A DNA stretch of 47,548 nucleotides from Parcubacteria group bacterium (GTDB lineage Bacteria > Patescibacteriota > Minisyncoccia > Phycocordibacterales > 21-14-all-47-15), in NCBI GenBank assembly GCA_016181845.1, contig JACOYO010000007.1, forward strand, positions 1 to 47,548. Reading direction: 5' to 3'. Positions 30,086 to 37,406 of the stretch are shown in pieces. The notes beneath the pieces are model-generated. The model did not search any database, was not told the origin of the DNA, and saw nothing but the letters and a program-made list of their open reading frames with translations. Every line of letters begins with the position of its first letter. Positions within the stretch are counted from its first letter, which is position 1. Position numbers and translations under genes: made by a program.

Positions 30086-31360
30086 ATGCCTAAAAATATT
30101 CTCCAAGATGTCATTGCGTCCAGAAGAAAAGGCGGTTTTATCGCGAATGCCGAAATGAGCAACGCGGCCGGAGGACCGTATGCTGAAGAAAGTTCAGTAA
30201 AAAAATATATCCTGTGGCTTATTGTTGCCGCACTGGTCGTATTTCTTCTCTTCTCTTTCGCGGTTATTTTTTCCGGCGCGACAATCACGGTAACTCCGCG
30301 GCATCAAGATGTTTCTCTTAACGCTACCTTTTCTGCGCACAAACGCGCGCTTGATAATCAAACTACATTACCTTTTGATATCATGAACATAGAAGAAATT
30401 GCCGAGAAAACAGTGCCCGCAACCGGCTCCGAAACTATTCACGAGAAAGCATACGGTGATATTATCATTTATAATAATTACAGTTCGCAAAGCCAAAAAT
30501 TGATAAAAAATACGCGTTTTGAAACTCCCGATGGTAAAATTTTCCGTATCCAAAAATCAATCACTGTCCCTGGAAAAACCGGCGCCGGTGCGAATGCCGC
30601 TCCTGGCTCTGTCGTGACTACGGTCTATGCTAATGAAGAGGGGCCCGCTTTTAATGTTGGTCTGGTTGATTTTACCATCCCCGGATTAAAGGGCTCGCCT
30701 ATGTATAGCGGTTTTTACGCGCGCTCCAAGACACCTATGGCGGGCGGATTTTCAGGCGTGCGAAAGATTGTATCTGAAACAGACCGTCAAGCGGCTGAAA
30801 CCGAACTCAAAAAAATAGCTCAAGATAAACTCATGCAACGCGTGAATCAAGAGAAGCCAGAAGGATTTATCCTGTATGAAGATGGTGTGTCTGTTGATTT
30901 CATAAACGAAAGCGATAAGGTGGTTGCCTCAAGTGTTGCGGCATCTAACAATACCGCTACGATGCGGGTGCGTGCAGTCTTGCATAGTATCATTTTCAAT
31001 AAACAGGATTTGAGCCGTCATATTGCCGAAAAAGCAATAGATAATTTTGATGGCAGTGCCGTAACTATCTCGAATCTTGATACTCTGCATTTTACTCTGC
31101 TCAATAAAGAAAACACTCCTTTCACCGATGTGGAGTCCATATCATTTATGCTCGCCGGTCCCACAAGTGTCGTATGGGTGGTTGATGAGAATGGCTTAAA
31201 AGACAAACTCGCCGGTACGCCAAAAAGCGAATTTCAGAAAATCATGGGCGGATTCTTGAATATTGAGCGCGCGGAAGTTTCCATTAAGCCATTTTGGAAA
31301 ACCAATTTCCCGGTCAATGGCGACACAATAAAAATAACGGTGATAAAGCCCGCTTCTTAA
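30086..31360 (+). CDS. Membrane protein with baseplate-J-like extracellular region
   Basis: 424 residues. A cytoplasmic N-terminus of about 40 residues, one membrane segment (about 41-63, YILWLIVAALVVFLLFSFAVIF), then a long outside region. There the run TATGSETIHEKAYGDIIIYNNYSS-like sequence, RFETPDGKIFRI and later AAPGSVVTTVYANEEGPAFNVG resembles the baseplate J/gp47 family often annotated in CPR genomes (by eye). With the FtsA/PilM-like gene just upstream, it may be the membrane partner of that ATPase. It is unlikely to be a phage gene, as no other phage genes are near. Confidence 0.6.
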   Translation: MPKNILQDVIASRRKGGFIANAEMSNAAGGPYAEESSVKKYILWLIVAALVVFLLFSFAVIFSGATITVTPRHQDVSLNATFSAHKRALDNQTTLPFDIMNIEEIAEKTVPATGSETIHEKAYGDIIIYNNYSSQSQKLIKNTRFETPDGKIFRIQKSITVPGKTGAGANAAPGSVVTTVYANEEGPAFNVGLVDFTIPGLKGSPMYSGFYARSKTPMAGGFSGVRKIVSETDRQAAETELKKIAQDKLMQRVNQEKPEGFILYEDGVSVDFINESDKVVASSVAASNNTATMRVRAVLHSIIFNKQDLSRHIAEKAIDNFDGSAVTISNLDTLHFTLLNKENTPFTDVESISFMLAGPTSVVWVVDENGLKDKLAGTPKSEFQKIMGGFLNIERAEVSIKPFWKTNFPVNGDTIKITVIKPAS

Positions 31361-31429
31361 AAATGCCGTGTGTTTTTAACACGACATTCGCGGACATCAT
31401 GAGGCGCCGTGCCGATTTCAGGCAGTGTG

Positions 31430-31458
31430 TTGACGTCAAAGGCGTCTTTTGCTATAGT
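31430..31458 (+). promoter_or_regulatory. Strong promoter of infA and the ribosomal protein operon
   Basis: TTGACG (31430-31435), a 17-base spacer, then TATAGT (31453-31458). Transcription should start near 31465, about 50 bases before infA. Confidence 0.75.
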
Positions 31459-31514
31459 CTTTGGAGCGGCGTTGTCCGCAGTCTTTTGTTTTTGCACATA
31501 GTTTTTATACAAAC

Positions 31515-31727
31515 TTGAGTACACAAAAAAACAACGAAGAAAAGGGCACAGTCATTGAAGCATTGCCAAACGCATTGTTTAAGGTGGTGCTTGCAAATAA
31601 ACAAGAAATGCTGGCATATTTGTCGGGCAAAATGCGTATGCATAGAATCAAGGTTATGATTGGAGACACGGTAACGGTGCTTGTTGACCAATATGGCGGA
31701 AAGGGGAGGATTACCAGACGAGAGTAA
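31515..31727 (+). CDS. infA: Translation initiation factor IF-1
   Basis: 70 residues from TTG 31515 (MSTQKNNEEKGTVIEALPNALFKV), matching the usual IF-1 length and start. The OB-fold signature is clear: GTVIEALPNALFKVVL, then AYLSGKMRMHRIKVMIGDTVTV and GRITRRE at the end. IF-1 binds the A site of the 30S subunit during initiation. The longer track ORF from 31461 would begin in the promoter and is rejected. It heads the ribosomal protein operon, as in many bacteria. Confidence 0.93.
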   Translation: MSTQKNNEEKGTVIEALPNALFKVVLANKQEMLAYLSGKMRMHRIKVMIGDTVTVLVDQYGGKGRITRRE

Positions 31728-31736
31728 TCAACAGGG

Positions 31737-31925
31737 CTTTAATATAGGTCCCTGCTACAGAGACCACGCGGTATTGGCCTATATTAGCTCCTTACAGGAG
31801 CAGTACACCTTTTGGACTTTTTACTTCGCACGGCTTGTAAAAATTCTCAAAAGGTTTTGAAAAGCTCCAAGTATTCGCTTTTCAACCTCGGCTCGGAAAA
31901 GAAAAAGTGCGCTTTTTCTTTTCAC
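31737..31925 (+). ncRNA. Candidate structured leader between infA and rpmJ
   Basis: In a 240-base gap without a gene there are five or more consecutive helices. TAATATAGG (31740-31748) / CCTATATTA (31778-31786) competes with a GGTC...GACC hairpin that shares its GG. GCTCCT-TAC-AGGAGC lies at 31787-31801. CCTTTTG (31808-31814) / CAAAAGG (31848-31854) encloses TTTTTAC / GTAAAAA. GAAAAGC (31859-31865) pairs with GCTTTTC (31877-31883). A perfect 12-bp stem GAAAAGAAAAAG-TGCG-CTTTTTCTTTTC lies at 31896-31923. Such density before a ribosomal protein gene suggests a regulatory leader, perhaps bound by one of the operon's own proteins. No known class is recognised. Confidence 0.55.
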
Positions 31926-31969
31926 TCGCCCTACGTCGTTAATAAAGAACGTTAAAGATTTTTTTATAT

Positions 31970-32083
31970 ATGAAAGTCAGAGCATCGGTAAAAAAAATAT
32001 GCGCGCAATGCAAGATTATCCGGCGCCGAGGAAGCGTGCGGATTATTTGTACCAACCCGAAGCATAAGCAAAAACAGGGATAA
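31970..32083 (+). CDS. rpmJ: Ribosomal protein L36 (37 aa, below ORF-track cutoff)
   Basis: ATG 31970 to TAA 32081-32083 encodes [20 protein letters not shown] followed by [17 protein letters not shown]. This is the zinc-ribbon form of L36, with Cys11, Cys14, Cys27 and His32 in place. L36 is a small 50S protein. It is missing from the supplied track because of its size. Placement between infA and rpsM is the standard order. Confidence 0.95.
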   Translation: MKVRASVKKICAQCKIIRRRGSVRIICTNPKHKQKQG

Positions 32084-32166
32084 AACAGCTTGTTAGGGGA
32101 TTAGCTTTTAGCTTATTAGGAAAATTCCTAAAAATTTAAAAATCTAACAACCTAAAAAACTAACGT

Positions 32167-32547
32167 ATGAGAATACTTGGCATCACCATTCCAGAAAATA
32201 AAAGGTTAGAAATAGGATTAACCGCTTTGTACGGCATCGGTCGTTCTCGCGCGCAAAAAATTCTCAATTCGGTTCGCGTTGAATACGGAGCAAGACCGAA
32301 AGACGTGTCTACCGATATTGAAAATCAAATCCGCAAAGAGATAGAAGCGCTCAAGCTTGAAGGAGACCTCAAACGTGAAATAGCGGGGAATATCAAGCGC
32401 TTAAAAGATATTAAAAGTTATCGCGGAACGCGGCACTTAAAACGCTTGCCGGCGCACGGACAGCGAACCAAGACAAACTCGCGCACGGTACGAGGAAATG
32501 TCCGAAAGACAATGGGTTCGGGGCGCAAGAAGGCAGAAAAGACATAA
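32167..32547 (+). CDS. rpsM: Ribosomal protein S13
   Basis: 126 residues. S13 sits in the head of the 30S subunit and touches the P-site tRNA and S19. Typical MRILGITIPENKRLEIGLTALYGIGRSRAQKIL start, the helical centre, and the basic tail RGTRHLKRLPAHGQRTKTNSRTVRG. Both gaps flanking the gene (83 and 90 bases) hold related AGCTTGTTAGG/TTATTAGGAAA filler with inverted repeats, for example TAGCTTCCTA (32564-32573) / TAGGAAGCTA (32605-32614). Confidence 0.96.
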   Translation: MRILGITIPENKRLEIGLTALYGIGRSRAQKILNSVRVEYGARPKDVSTDIENQIRKEIEALKLEGDLKREIAGNIKRLKDIKSYRGTRHLKRLPAHGQRTKTNSRTVRGNVRKTMGSGRKKAEKT

Positions 32548-32563
32548 TTAGCTTGTTAGGTTT

Positions 32564-32614
32564 TAGCTTCCTATCTTATTAGGAAAGTCAATTATCTAAA
32601 AAGCTAGGAAGCTA
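32564..32614. repeat. Inverted repeat in the rpsM-rpsK spacer
   Basis: TAGCTTCCTA and TAGGAAGCTA form perfect 10-bp arms around a 31-base AT-rich loop. The spacer before rpsM has related words (AGCTTGTTAGG, CTTATTAGGAAA and the palindrome TTAGGAA-AA-TTCCTAA), so both spacers seem to come from the same filler sequence. Confidence 0.55.
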
Positions 32615-32637
32615 AGTAGATGATAAGCTGAAAAATT

Positions 32638-33072
32638 ATGGGTAAAAAACGTATTGTAAAAAAAGGAGGAGAGGGGTTGAACAGCGAACTAAAAAATCGT
32701 TCGCTTTCACGCGTGCCAAAAAAGAAAATAATCAGCGGCGTGTTGCACGTGCAAGCAACCTATAACAACACAAAACTCCTGCTTGCCGATGAAAATGGAA
32801 ACACTCTTGCGTGGTCCACAAGCGGCGCGCTGGGATTTAAGGGAGCCAAAAAGGGGACACCGTTTGCCGCGGCGAAAATCGGCGAGCTTATTGGTGAAAA
32901 AGCGGCGCTCATGGGAATGAAAGAAGTGAACGTGATTGTCAAAGGCGTAGGTTCTGGGAGAGAATCGGCGGTGCGCGCTTTTGCCACCAAAGGAATCGGT
33001 ATTGTGTCGTTGAAAGATACGACACCGGTGCCTTTTAATGGTCCAAAACCCAAGAAACCTCGCCGCGTATAA
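32638..33072 (+). CDS. rpsK: Ribosomal protein S11
   Basis: 144 residues. S11 lies on the 30S platform near the mRNA exit. The core is canonical (GVLHVQATYNNTKLLLADEN, TSGALGFKGAKKGTPFAAA, GVGSGRESAVRAF, TTPVPFNGPKPKKPRRV). The N-terminal 30 residues are basic and longer than usual, with a run KKRIVKKGGEG. Confidence 0.96.
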   Translation: MGKKRIVKKGGEGLNSELKNRSLSRVPKKKIISGVLHVQATYNNTKLLLADENGNTLAWSTSGALGFKGAKKGTPFAAAKIGELIGEKAALMGMKEVNVIVKGVGSGRESAVRAFATKGIGIVSLKDTTPVPFNGPKPKKPRRV

Positions 33073-33113
33073 ACGCATGGCAGAGATATTGGTAAACATA
33101 AAATAGTATTATT

Positions 33114-33758
33114 ATGGCACAACAAACATCACAAGCAGTATGCAGAAAATGCCGGCGAGCCGGAGAAAAACTTTTCCTGAAAGGCGAGAAGTGTTTTACG
33201 CACAAGTGTATTTTTGAAAGGCGCCCACATCCTCCCGGCGCTTTGGAATCTCAGCGGAAACATCGCTCAACTGTTTCTGAATACGGTTCACAACTGCGCG
33301 AAAAACAAAAAATAAAAAATTCTTACGGATTGCGCGAACAGCAATTTGTGAATTATGTGAGAAGCGCGTCAGGCAAGCGCGGAGCGGACCCCGCAAAAGA
33401 ATTATTTTCTTCTCTTGAGTCGCGCCTTGACCGCGTGGTATACCGATTGGGGCTTGCTTCATCGCAAGCCATGGCGCGTCAGATGGTTGGACACGGACAT
33501 GTTATGGTCAACGGGCGGCGGACGACCATTCCTTCCCGTCGGTTGCATAGCGGAGACATTGTCAGCGTTCGTGAAGGGAGCAGACAAAAAGGATTTTTTG
33601 GAGATGAGTCAAAAAATCGAATTGAAAAGCAAATGTTGCCGTCATGGCTTGTTTTTGACCCAAAAAAATTTGAAGGAACGGTGCGGGCGAATCCGTTGCT
33701 TGATGCGCGCGTGATGCCGTATGATTTGAAGGCAGTTATTGAATTTTATAGTCGATAA
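33114..33758 (+). CDS. rpsD: Ribosomal protein S4
   Basis: 214 residues. Primary 16S binder at the 5' domain. The N-terminus has a four-Cys zinc site (CRKC near 10-13; KCFTHKC near 24-30). The S4 RNA-binding domain is about 96-160 (SRLDRVVYRLGLASSQAMARQ, VNGRRTTIPSRRLHSGDIV). S4 often represses its operon, so it is a candidate ligand for the leader upstream of rpmJ (inference). Confidence 0.96.
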   Translation: MAQQTSQAVCRKCRRAGEKLFLKGEKCFTHKCIFERRPHPPGALESQRKHRSTVSEYGSQLREKQKIKNSYGLREQQFVNYVRSASGKRGADPAKELFSSLESRLDRVVYRLGLASSQAMARQMVGHGHVMVNGRRTTIPSRRLHSGDIVSVREGSRQKGFFGDESKNRIEKQMLPSWLVFDPKKFEGTVRANPLLDARVMPYDLKAVIEFYSR

Positions 33759-33812
33759 ACCATACAATTATAAAAATATAACCACACTTTCAATACCACT
33801 AATACCACTATT

Positions 33813-34811
33813 ATGTCAGAGCACAACATTATTTTACCATCAAAACCGAAGATTATTTCCGAAGAAGCGTTTGCTGGAGTATACGAAATAGACGGCCTCT
33901 ATCCCGGATACGGGCACACGCTCGGGAATTCTCTTAGACGGATTATTCTTTCATCTTTGCCTGGAGCCGCGATTACCTCGGTCAAAATTGATGGTGTGAG
34001 CCACGAGTTTTCAACACTGGAAGGAATGAAAGAAGATGTTATCCTACTCCTGCTTCATTTGAAAAAAGTCCGCTTCAAAATGCATTCCCTTGAGCCGCAA
34101 ACAGCGACTATTTCCGCAAAAGGAGCACAGACAATCACTGCCGGAGATATTAAAACTCCGGGTCAGCTTGAGGTGTTGAACCCAGATTTACTTATCGCGA
34201 CGTTAACCGATAAAAAATCAGAGTTACATGTTGAACTTCGGATTGAAAAAGGATTGGGATACGTGCCGAAAGAAATTCTGCAAGAGGGCAAGGTGGATGT
34301 GGGCATGATTGCCGTTGATGCTTCATTTACGCCTATTCGCCGCGTCAGTTATGAAGTGGAAAATATGCGCGTCGGCGACAGGACAGACTACAACCGTCTG
34401 CGCATTTCCATTGAAACGGATGGTACGCTTACTCCGCACGAAGCGTTGGAAAAATCAATCGGTATCATGATAAACCAGCTCAAAGCCATTGTCGGATTTC
34501 AGGAGGATGAACCGCCAATTGCGGTATCTGAAGAACAAACGGCAGATGCCGCGCAAAAAGCCGATACCAATGAGCAAAAGGAGACAAAAAAGCCGGCAAA
34601 AATGGCAGATACCGAATTTTTGAAAACACGCATTGAAAAATTGCCGTTCGGAACACGCACGATGCATGCTCTTGATACGGCAAATATCAGAACGGTAGGC
34701 GGCTTGGTGCGCAAAAAAGAAGCCGACTTGAAAACAATAGACGGACTTGGCGCCAAAGGCATTGAAGAAATTAAAGAAGTGCTCGGCGCTTACGGTATAA
34801 CGCTCAAATAA
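33813..34811 (+). CDS. rpoA: RNA polymerase alpha subunit
   Basis: 332 residues. The N-terminal assembly domain (YPGYGHTLGNSLRRIILSSLPGAAITSVKI; TPIRRVSYEVENMRVGDRTDYNRL) is joined by an acidic linker (about 230-265, EEQTADAAQKADTNEQKETKK) to the C-terminal DNA-binding domain with its helix-hairpin-helix (RTVGGLVRKKEADLKTIDGLGAKGIEEIKEVL). Complete. Its place after rpsD is standard. Confidence 0.97.
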   Translation: MSEHNIILPSKPKIISEEAFAGVYEIDGLYPGYGHTLGNSLRRIILSSLPGAAITSVKIDGVSHEFSTLEGMKEDVILLLLHLKKVRFKMHSLEPQTATISAKGAQTITAGDIKTPGQLEVLNPDLLIATLTDKKSELHVELRIEKGLGYVPKEILQEGKVDVGMIAVDASFTPIRRVSYEVENMRVGDRTDYNRLRISIETDGTLTPHEALEKSIGIMINQLKAIVGFQEDEPPIAVSEEQTADAAQKADTNEQKETKKPAKMADTEFLKTRIEKLPFGTRTMHALDTANIRTVGGLVRKKEADLKTIDGLGAKGIEEIKEVLGAYGITLK

Positions 34812-34827
34812 ACGAGCCTGAAAAATC

Positions 34828-35187
34828 ATGAGACACCACAAAACGATACGAAAATTTGGACGAGTAAAAAAGGTGCGGGAAGCATTGCTCCGTTCTCTTG
34901 CGCGCGCGCTTGTTACGAATGGGAAAATCACTACCACTGAAGCAAAAGCGAAAGAATTGCGTCCATTTATAGAAAAACTTGTAACCAAAGCAAAACACGA
35001 AACCGTCGCTTCGCGGCGGATTGTCGCCGCGCGGCTCGGCGGAGTGGGGGAGATAAATTCCGCAAAAATGCTTTTTGATACCATTGCTCCAAAATATAAA
35101 AATCGCGCCGGAGGTTATACGCGCATTATCAAAATGGCGCCGCGCAAGAGCGATGCAAGCAAGATGGCGGTTATTGAATTTGTATAA
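34828..35187 (+). CDS. rplQ: Ribosomal protein L17
   Basis: 119 residues. Large-subunit protein near the exit tunnel. Typical N-terminus (MRHHKTIRKFGRVKKVREALLRSLARALVTNGKI, TTEAKAKELRPFIEKLVTKAK) and C-terminus (GGYTRIIKMAPRKSDASKMAVIEFV). It starts 16 bases after rpoA. Confidence 0.96.
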   Translation: MRHHKTIRKFGRVKKVREALLRSLARALVTNGKITTTEAKAKELRPFIEKLVTKAKHETVASRRIVAARLGGVGEINSAKMLFDTIAPKYKNRAGGYTRIIKMAPRKSDASKMAVIEFV

Positions 35188-35194
35188 TTTTTAT

Positions 35195-35545
35195 ATGGAA
35201 ACATCTCACACATTAGACGCAACAGAAAAATCAATCGGACGCGTGGCAAGTACTGCCGCGGCGATTTTAATTGGCAAACACACCGCAGCATTCAAAAAAA
35301 ATGCTGTGTCAAAAGAACGGGTACATATTATCAATGCTTCAAAAGCGCGGTTTGCGCAGAAGAAATTAAAAGAAAAGGTGTATATTCACTACACTGGCAA
35401 TCCTGGCGGTTTGAAAATGCGTCACGCCGAGAAAATCGTTGAACAAAAAGGATATTCCGAATTATTTAAAAAGGCGGTCTACGGGATGCTTCCTTCAAAT
35501 AAATTGCGCGCTGAACGCATGAAACTTTTACGCGTAAGCGAGTAA
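35195..35545 (+). CDS. rplM: Ribosomal protein L13, short form
   Basis: 116 residues from ATG 35195, 7 bases after rplQ; the track's start at 35075 lies inside rplQ and is rejected. Recognised by LDATEKSIGRVASTAAAILIGKH at the start and by VYGMLPSNKLRAERMKLLRVSE at the end. It is about 25 residues shorter than usual: the C-terminal HPH-type tail after the AVxGMLP helix is absent and inner loops are tight. Shortened ribosomal proteins are frequent in CPR bacteria. Confidence 0.92.
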   Translation: METSHTLDATEKSIGRVASTAAAILIGKHTAAFKKNAVSKERVHIINASKARFAQKKLKEKVYIHYTGNPGGLKMRHAEKIVEQKGYSELFKKAVYGMLPSNKLRAERMKLLRVSE

Positions 35546-35559
35546 TCATACTGACATTT

Positions 35560-35970
35560 ATGACAACAAAAGCAAAAAAAGAAACAATCGCATACATAGA
35601 AACAGTCGGCAGACGAAAAATGGCAACAGCGCGGGTGCGCCTTACGGTTGCCGTCAAACAATCCATAATGGTAAATGGCGTATCTATAGATGCGTATTTC
35701 AAAACAAAAGATTTGCAAAACACGATAGAGGATGCTTTGAGCAAAGCAAAAGAATTGTTTTCTGTTGCCGCGCGCGTGACCGGCGGAGGGATGACCGGAC
35801 AAGCAGAAGCGGTACGGCACGGGATTGCGCGCGCGCTAGTTGTGCATAGTGAAGAATTGCGTAAGAAACTCAAACGGGCGGGTTATCTCAAACGCGACCC
35901 GCGTGTAAAAGAACGCCGCAAGTTCGGACTTAAAAAAGCGCGCAAGAGTCCGCAGTGGAGCAAGCGATAG
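35560..35970 (+). CDS. rpsI: Ribosomal protein S9
   Basis: 136 residues. The C-terminal tail reaches the P-site tRNA. Motifs: YIETVGRRKMATARVRLTV, GGGMTGQAEAVRHGIARAL, RDPRVKERRKFGLKKARKSPQWSKR. The last 27 bases of the gene (AGTCCGCAGTGGAGCAAGCG...) recur 110 bases downstream with three changes, flanking a GC-rich structured segment. Confidence 0.96.
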   Translation: MTTKAKKETIAYIETVGRRKMATARVRLTVAVKQSIMVNGVSIDAYFKTKDLQNTIEDALSKAKELFSVAARVTGGGMTGQAEAVRHGIARALVVHSEELRKKLKRAGYLKRDPRVKERRKFGLKKARKSPQWSKR

Positions 35971-36090
35971 ATTGCGACACGGCGAGGAAGGGGGTCGGGG
36001 GAACACCCCGTTCCCCCGTGGAGGAAGGCAGGGCGAAGCCCGTTGGAAAACCGAGGGTTTCCCAAGCCCGCAATGGAGCAAGCGGTAGAT
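35971..36090 (+). repeat. GC-rich structured insert flanked by a copy of the rpsI 3' end
   Basis: After rpsI about 80 bases of G-rich sequence contain hairpins GGGGGAAC-ACCCC-GTTCCCCC... (about 35998-36018), GGGC-GAA-GCCC and TTGGAAAACC-GAG-GGTTTCCCAA. Then AGCCCGCAATGGAGCAAGCG-GTAGATT repeats the rpsI end. This looks like an inserted element that left a duplicated target, or a duplication of the gene end. A frame through it (35955-36173) is not considered coding. Confidence 0.5.
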
Positions 36091-36114
36091 TTCTAATAAA
36101 TATCCAAGGATATA

Positions 36115-36148
36115 AAAAACCCACAAGCCGCGCGGCTTGTGGGTTTTT
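36115..36148. terminator. Bidirectional terminator ending the ribosomal protein operon
   Basis: AAAAACCCACAAGCCGC (36115-36131) and GCGGCTTGTGGGTTTTT (36132-36148) form a perfect 34-bp palindrome with T-runs on both strands. It ends rpsI transcripts and those of the opposing gene at 36196-36447. Confidence 0.9.
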
Positions 36149-36160
36149 GCTACTCACTCT

Positions 36161-36197
36161 AAACATTCTGTGAAGGACGGTCCTTCACAGAATGTTT
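36161..36197. repeat. 37-bp palindrome between convergent genes
   Basis: AAACATTCTGTGAAGGAC, one central G, then GTCCTTCACAGAATGTTT: 18-bp perfect arms. It adjoins the preceding terminator and the stop of the - strand gene. It may be a second terminator or a binding site; there is no long T-run. Confidence 0.65.
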
Positions 36198-36447
36198 ATT
36201 CTTTCAGTTCAGAGAAGGCGACGGGGCGATACGAACCGCCCTCTTCTTCCGGTTTGCCGTGACTTTGCCGACTGGTTTCTATCCGCCGAAACGATTCGGC
36301 GGTATCCGCGCACTTTTTACACGCTCCAGCGACTTGCGGGTCTTTTGCCAGCATACGCGGCGTGGCCTTTCTGCATGAAGGACAAAATTGGTCCAAAATG
36401 TTTACTTCTGGTTTTTCTTTTGCCACGGGAGCCACTTTTCGTTTCAT
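36196..36447 (-). CDS. Small zinc-ribbon protein, 83 aa
   Basis: Four cysteines in CPSC (22-25) and CKKC (43-46) make a CxxC-17-CxxC zinc ribbon. The rest is charged and the C-terminus acidic (GKPEEEGGSYRPVAFSELKE). AAGGAG lies just before ATG on the - strand. A - strand promoter TTGCTT, 16 bases, TAAAAT (36527 down to 36500) precedes it. It may bind nucleic acid or protein; no family recognised. Confidence 0.65.
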   Translation of the reverse strand: MKRKVAPVAKEKPEVNILDQFCPSCRKATPRMLAKDPQVAGACKKCADTAESFRRIETSRQSHGKPEEEGGSYRPVAFSELKE

Positions 36448-36499
36448 ACGCCTTCTCCTTTTTTATTTTATTTAACAACCAACCAATTCCCTGATTAAT

Positions 36500-36527
36500 A
36501 TTTTAACACATACATCAAAAAAAGCAA
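36500..36527 (-). promoter_or_regulatory. Promoter of the zinc-ribbon gene
   Basis: On the - strand TTGCTT, 16-base spacer, TAAAAT. It leaves a leader of about 45 bases with a good AAGGAG ribosome site. Confidence 0.5.
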
Positions 36528-36553
36528 GTCTTTTTGTTTACATGTATGTTATA

Positions 36554-37168
36554 TCAAAATTCGTGCGCGTCTGGGAAAGGGAAAGGGAAAGGAAACCTGT
36601 TGCGATAATTTGGCGAAAGCGGTGACTCCAGCGCTTCTTCTTGCTTGAAAAAAATCTCAAAAAACCGCTTCAATTCCGGCAGGAATTGTTTTTGTTGTTC
36701 TGTGAGGTTTTCGTTCCCAAAACGTTTTTCTGGAGGGAGATGCTCAAGTATGGCATGGGCTTTTGCGCACCACGCGATAAGCGCTTTGACGTGTTGGTTC
36801 ACTTGCCCTTTTTTTGTTTCTGTCTGTTTTCCGCATACTCTCACGTGCTTGTTTACCAGGCCGATAATATCTCTGCATCGTTCTGCCAAAGCACCAATGG
36901 CGAATAGGTCAAACGAAATATCCGTCTGTTTGGGGTATATGGCATTGTGCCAGTACATGATAAGCGGAGGGAAAAACTCCAAAAGAGCAAGGTACACACC
37001 ATATTTCAGTTGTGTATCTTGTGGATCTGAAGAGCGCTCGTCACTTTTTACGATAGAAATTATTTTACCGGTCTCAAGCATGCGCTCAATTGCTTGGTAC
37101 GCGCAAAATGAACCATACCTTCCAAGTGTCGGAGTTTTATAATATGTCGGTTGTTCGTTCAGTTCCAT
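36554..37168 (-). CDS. Hypothetical protein, about 204 aa
   Basis: A soluble, mostly helical protein. The first residues from ATG 37168 are MELNEQPTYYKTPTLGRYGSFCAYQAIERM; the C-terminal end is Phe/Pro-rich (FPFPFPFPDAHEF). The track starts at 37201 with TTG of a TTGACA box. ATG 37168 is preferred because GAGG lies 6 bases before it and a TATTAT is a little further up. No family recognised. A TIR element lies upstream. The repeated TTCCCTTTCCC-like codons at the end may be slippage-prone. Confidence 0.6.
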   Translation of the reverse strand: MELNEQPTYYKTPTLGRYGSFCAYQAIERMLETGKIISIVKSDERSSDPQDTQLKYGVYLALLEFFPPLIMYWHNAIYPKQTDISFDLFAIGALAERCRDIIGLVNKHVRVCGKQTETKKGQVNQHVKALIAWCAKAHAILEHLPPEKRFGNENLTEQQKQFLPELKRFFEIFFKQEEALESPLSPNYRNRFPFPFPFPDAHEF

Positions 37169-37221
37169 GATTAACCTCTTTATAATAGGGTTTTTTGTCA
37201 ACGAAAGTATGTATTGTACTT

Positions 37222-37364
37222 TGAATTACGAAACGCAAAGACGTCCGACCTCTGCAATGGTAAAACATCGGCAGTGGCCATAAATAAAGGAATTACAACA
37301 TCAGAGATCGGACGTCTCGTTACCACATCAGAGGTCGGACGTCTCGTTGGCGTTTCGTAATTCA
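37222..37364. repeat. Terminal-inverted-repeat element, copy D
   Basis: Perfect 15-bp ends TGAATTACGAAACGC (37222-37236) and GCGTTTCGTAATTCA (37350-37364), close to the ends of copies A-C, and the same overall length (143 bp). The interior differs: GACGTCCGACCTCTG (37240-37254) pairs perfectly with CAGAGGTCGGACGTC (37329-37343), and the right half has a tandem 27-bp repeat beginning ACATCAGAGRTCGGACGTCT (37298-37351). It lies between divergent genes. Confidence 0.75.
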
Positions 37365-37393
37365 CAGTATTGTATCTTTGAGCAATCATACGA

Positions 37394-37399
37394 TATTAT
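37394..37399 (+). promoter_or_regulatory. -10 box of the AAG glycosylase gene (leaderless type)
   Basis: TATTAT, 7 bases (GCTAAAT), then ATG 37407. This spacing decides for 37407 rather than the in-frame ATG 37398, which overlaps the box. Confidence 0.5.
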
Positions 37400-37406
37400 G
37401 CTAAAT

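Noticed and set aside
30086-31360. Prophage baseplate gene
   Set aside because: No phage genes nearby; the membrane anchor and the FtsA/PilM-like neighbour fit a conserved cellular protein.
35955-36173. ORF of 72 codons after rpsI
   Set aside because: It reads through hairpins and the terminator palindrome and starts inside rpsI; composition is that of the structured repeat.
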